NCBI RefSeq assembly: GCF_032586235.1
Contig: NZ_JAWHTD010000023.1
Coordinates: forward strand, 1 to 61,826
Source of the DNA: Aestuariicoccus sp032586235
GTDB lineage: Bacteria; Pseudomonadota; Alphaproteobacteria; Rhodobacterales; Rhodobacteraceae
Reading direction: 5' to 3'
DNA length: 61,826 nt
This document shows, piece by piece, positions 61,634 through 61,826 of the stretch (within the stretch, counting starts at the first letter, position 1; the number at the start of each line of letters is the position of its first letter). Made by a program: the position numbers and the translations under genes. Under the pieces are notes generated by a model. That model did not search any database, was not told where the DNA came from, and was given only the letters and a program-made list of their open reading frames with translations.

Positions 61634-61826
<193 letters not shown>

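Overview
The window is G+C-rich DNA with the gene content and operon style of a marine Rhodobacteraceae (Roseobacter-type alphaproteobacterium). It has several TRAP transporters, a heterotetrameric sarcosine oxidase operon, a tungstate ABC transporter, CcmI, an Atm1-type exporter, malate synthase G and many ATGA stop/start overlaps. It looks like one draft contig: both ends run into artificial poly-C/poly-G just outside G+C-rich stem-loops. No rRNA, tRNA, CRISPR array, intact insertion sequence or phage gene was seen.

Left part, a string of catabolic modules each with its own uptake system and regulator. At 0.1-6.1 kb lie an ABC binding protein and ATPase (permeases off the contig), an FCD-type GntR regulator, an NAD-dependent oxidoreductase with a SAF domain and a second FCD GntR gene carrying an in-frame stop. 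At 6.1-13.7 kb a TetR regulator is divergent from a three-subunit molybdenum hydroxylase, followed by a TRAP transporter. At 13.7-26.3 kb, on the minus strand, lies a 2-aminobenzoate (anthranilate) cluster of the CoA/monooxygenase-reductase type: fused 2-aminobenzoyl-CoA monooxygenase/reductase, SDR, MarR regulator, enoyl-CoA hydratase, acyl-CoA dehydrogenase, CoA ligase, a complete Liv-type ABC importer, a thioesterase and a RidA protein. At 26.4-33.7 kb, divergent from it, lie hydantoinase/oxoprolinase subunits A and B, a second TRAP transporter and a GntR/UTRA regulator, all tightly coupled.

Middle part (33.7-40.5 kb). Gene-poor stretches of 861, 744 and 340 bp surround a medium-chain oxidoreductase and an acetyltransferase. 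One of them holds a tandem double-hairpin element. The tupBCA tungstate transporter follows, with a helix-turn-helix/periplasmic-binding-like regulator at its end.

Right part (40.5-61.6 kb), more like core genome: dusA, a TauE/SafE permease coupled to an Fe(II)/2-oxoglutarate dioxygenase-like gene, a DUF1289 gene, ruvX, ccmI, and soxB-D-A-G interrupted by a small, less G+C-rich membrane protein gene. Then come sodB, a host-attachment family protein, rarD overlapping a convergent LOG-family gene, a LysM protein, an Atm1-type ABC exporter, a frameshifted Hint-domain gene and glcB.

Three observations stand out. All five solute-binding protein genes are followed directly by a G+C-rich stem-loop. 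The small membrane gene sits inside the sarcosine oxidase operon with coupling kept on both sides. Two genes (GntR and Hint) carry clear inactivating lesions. Functions are read from motifs and context only; no database search was possible.
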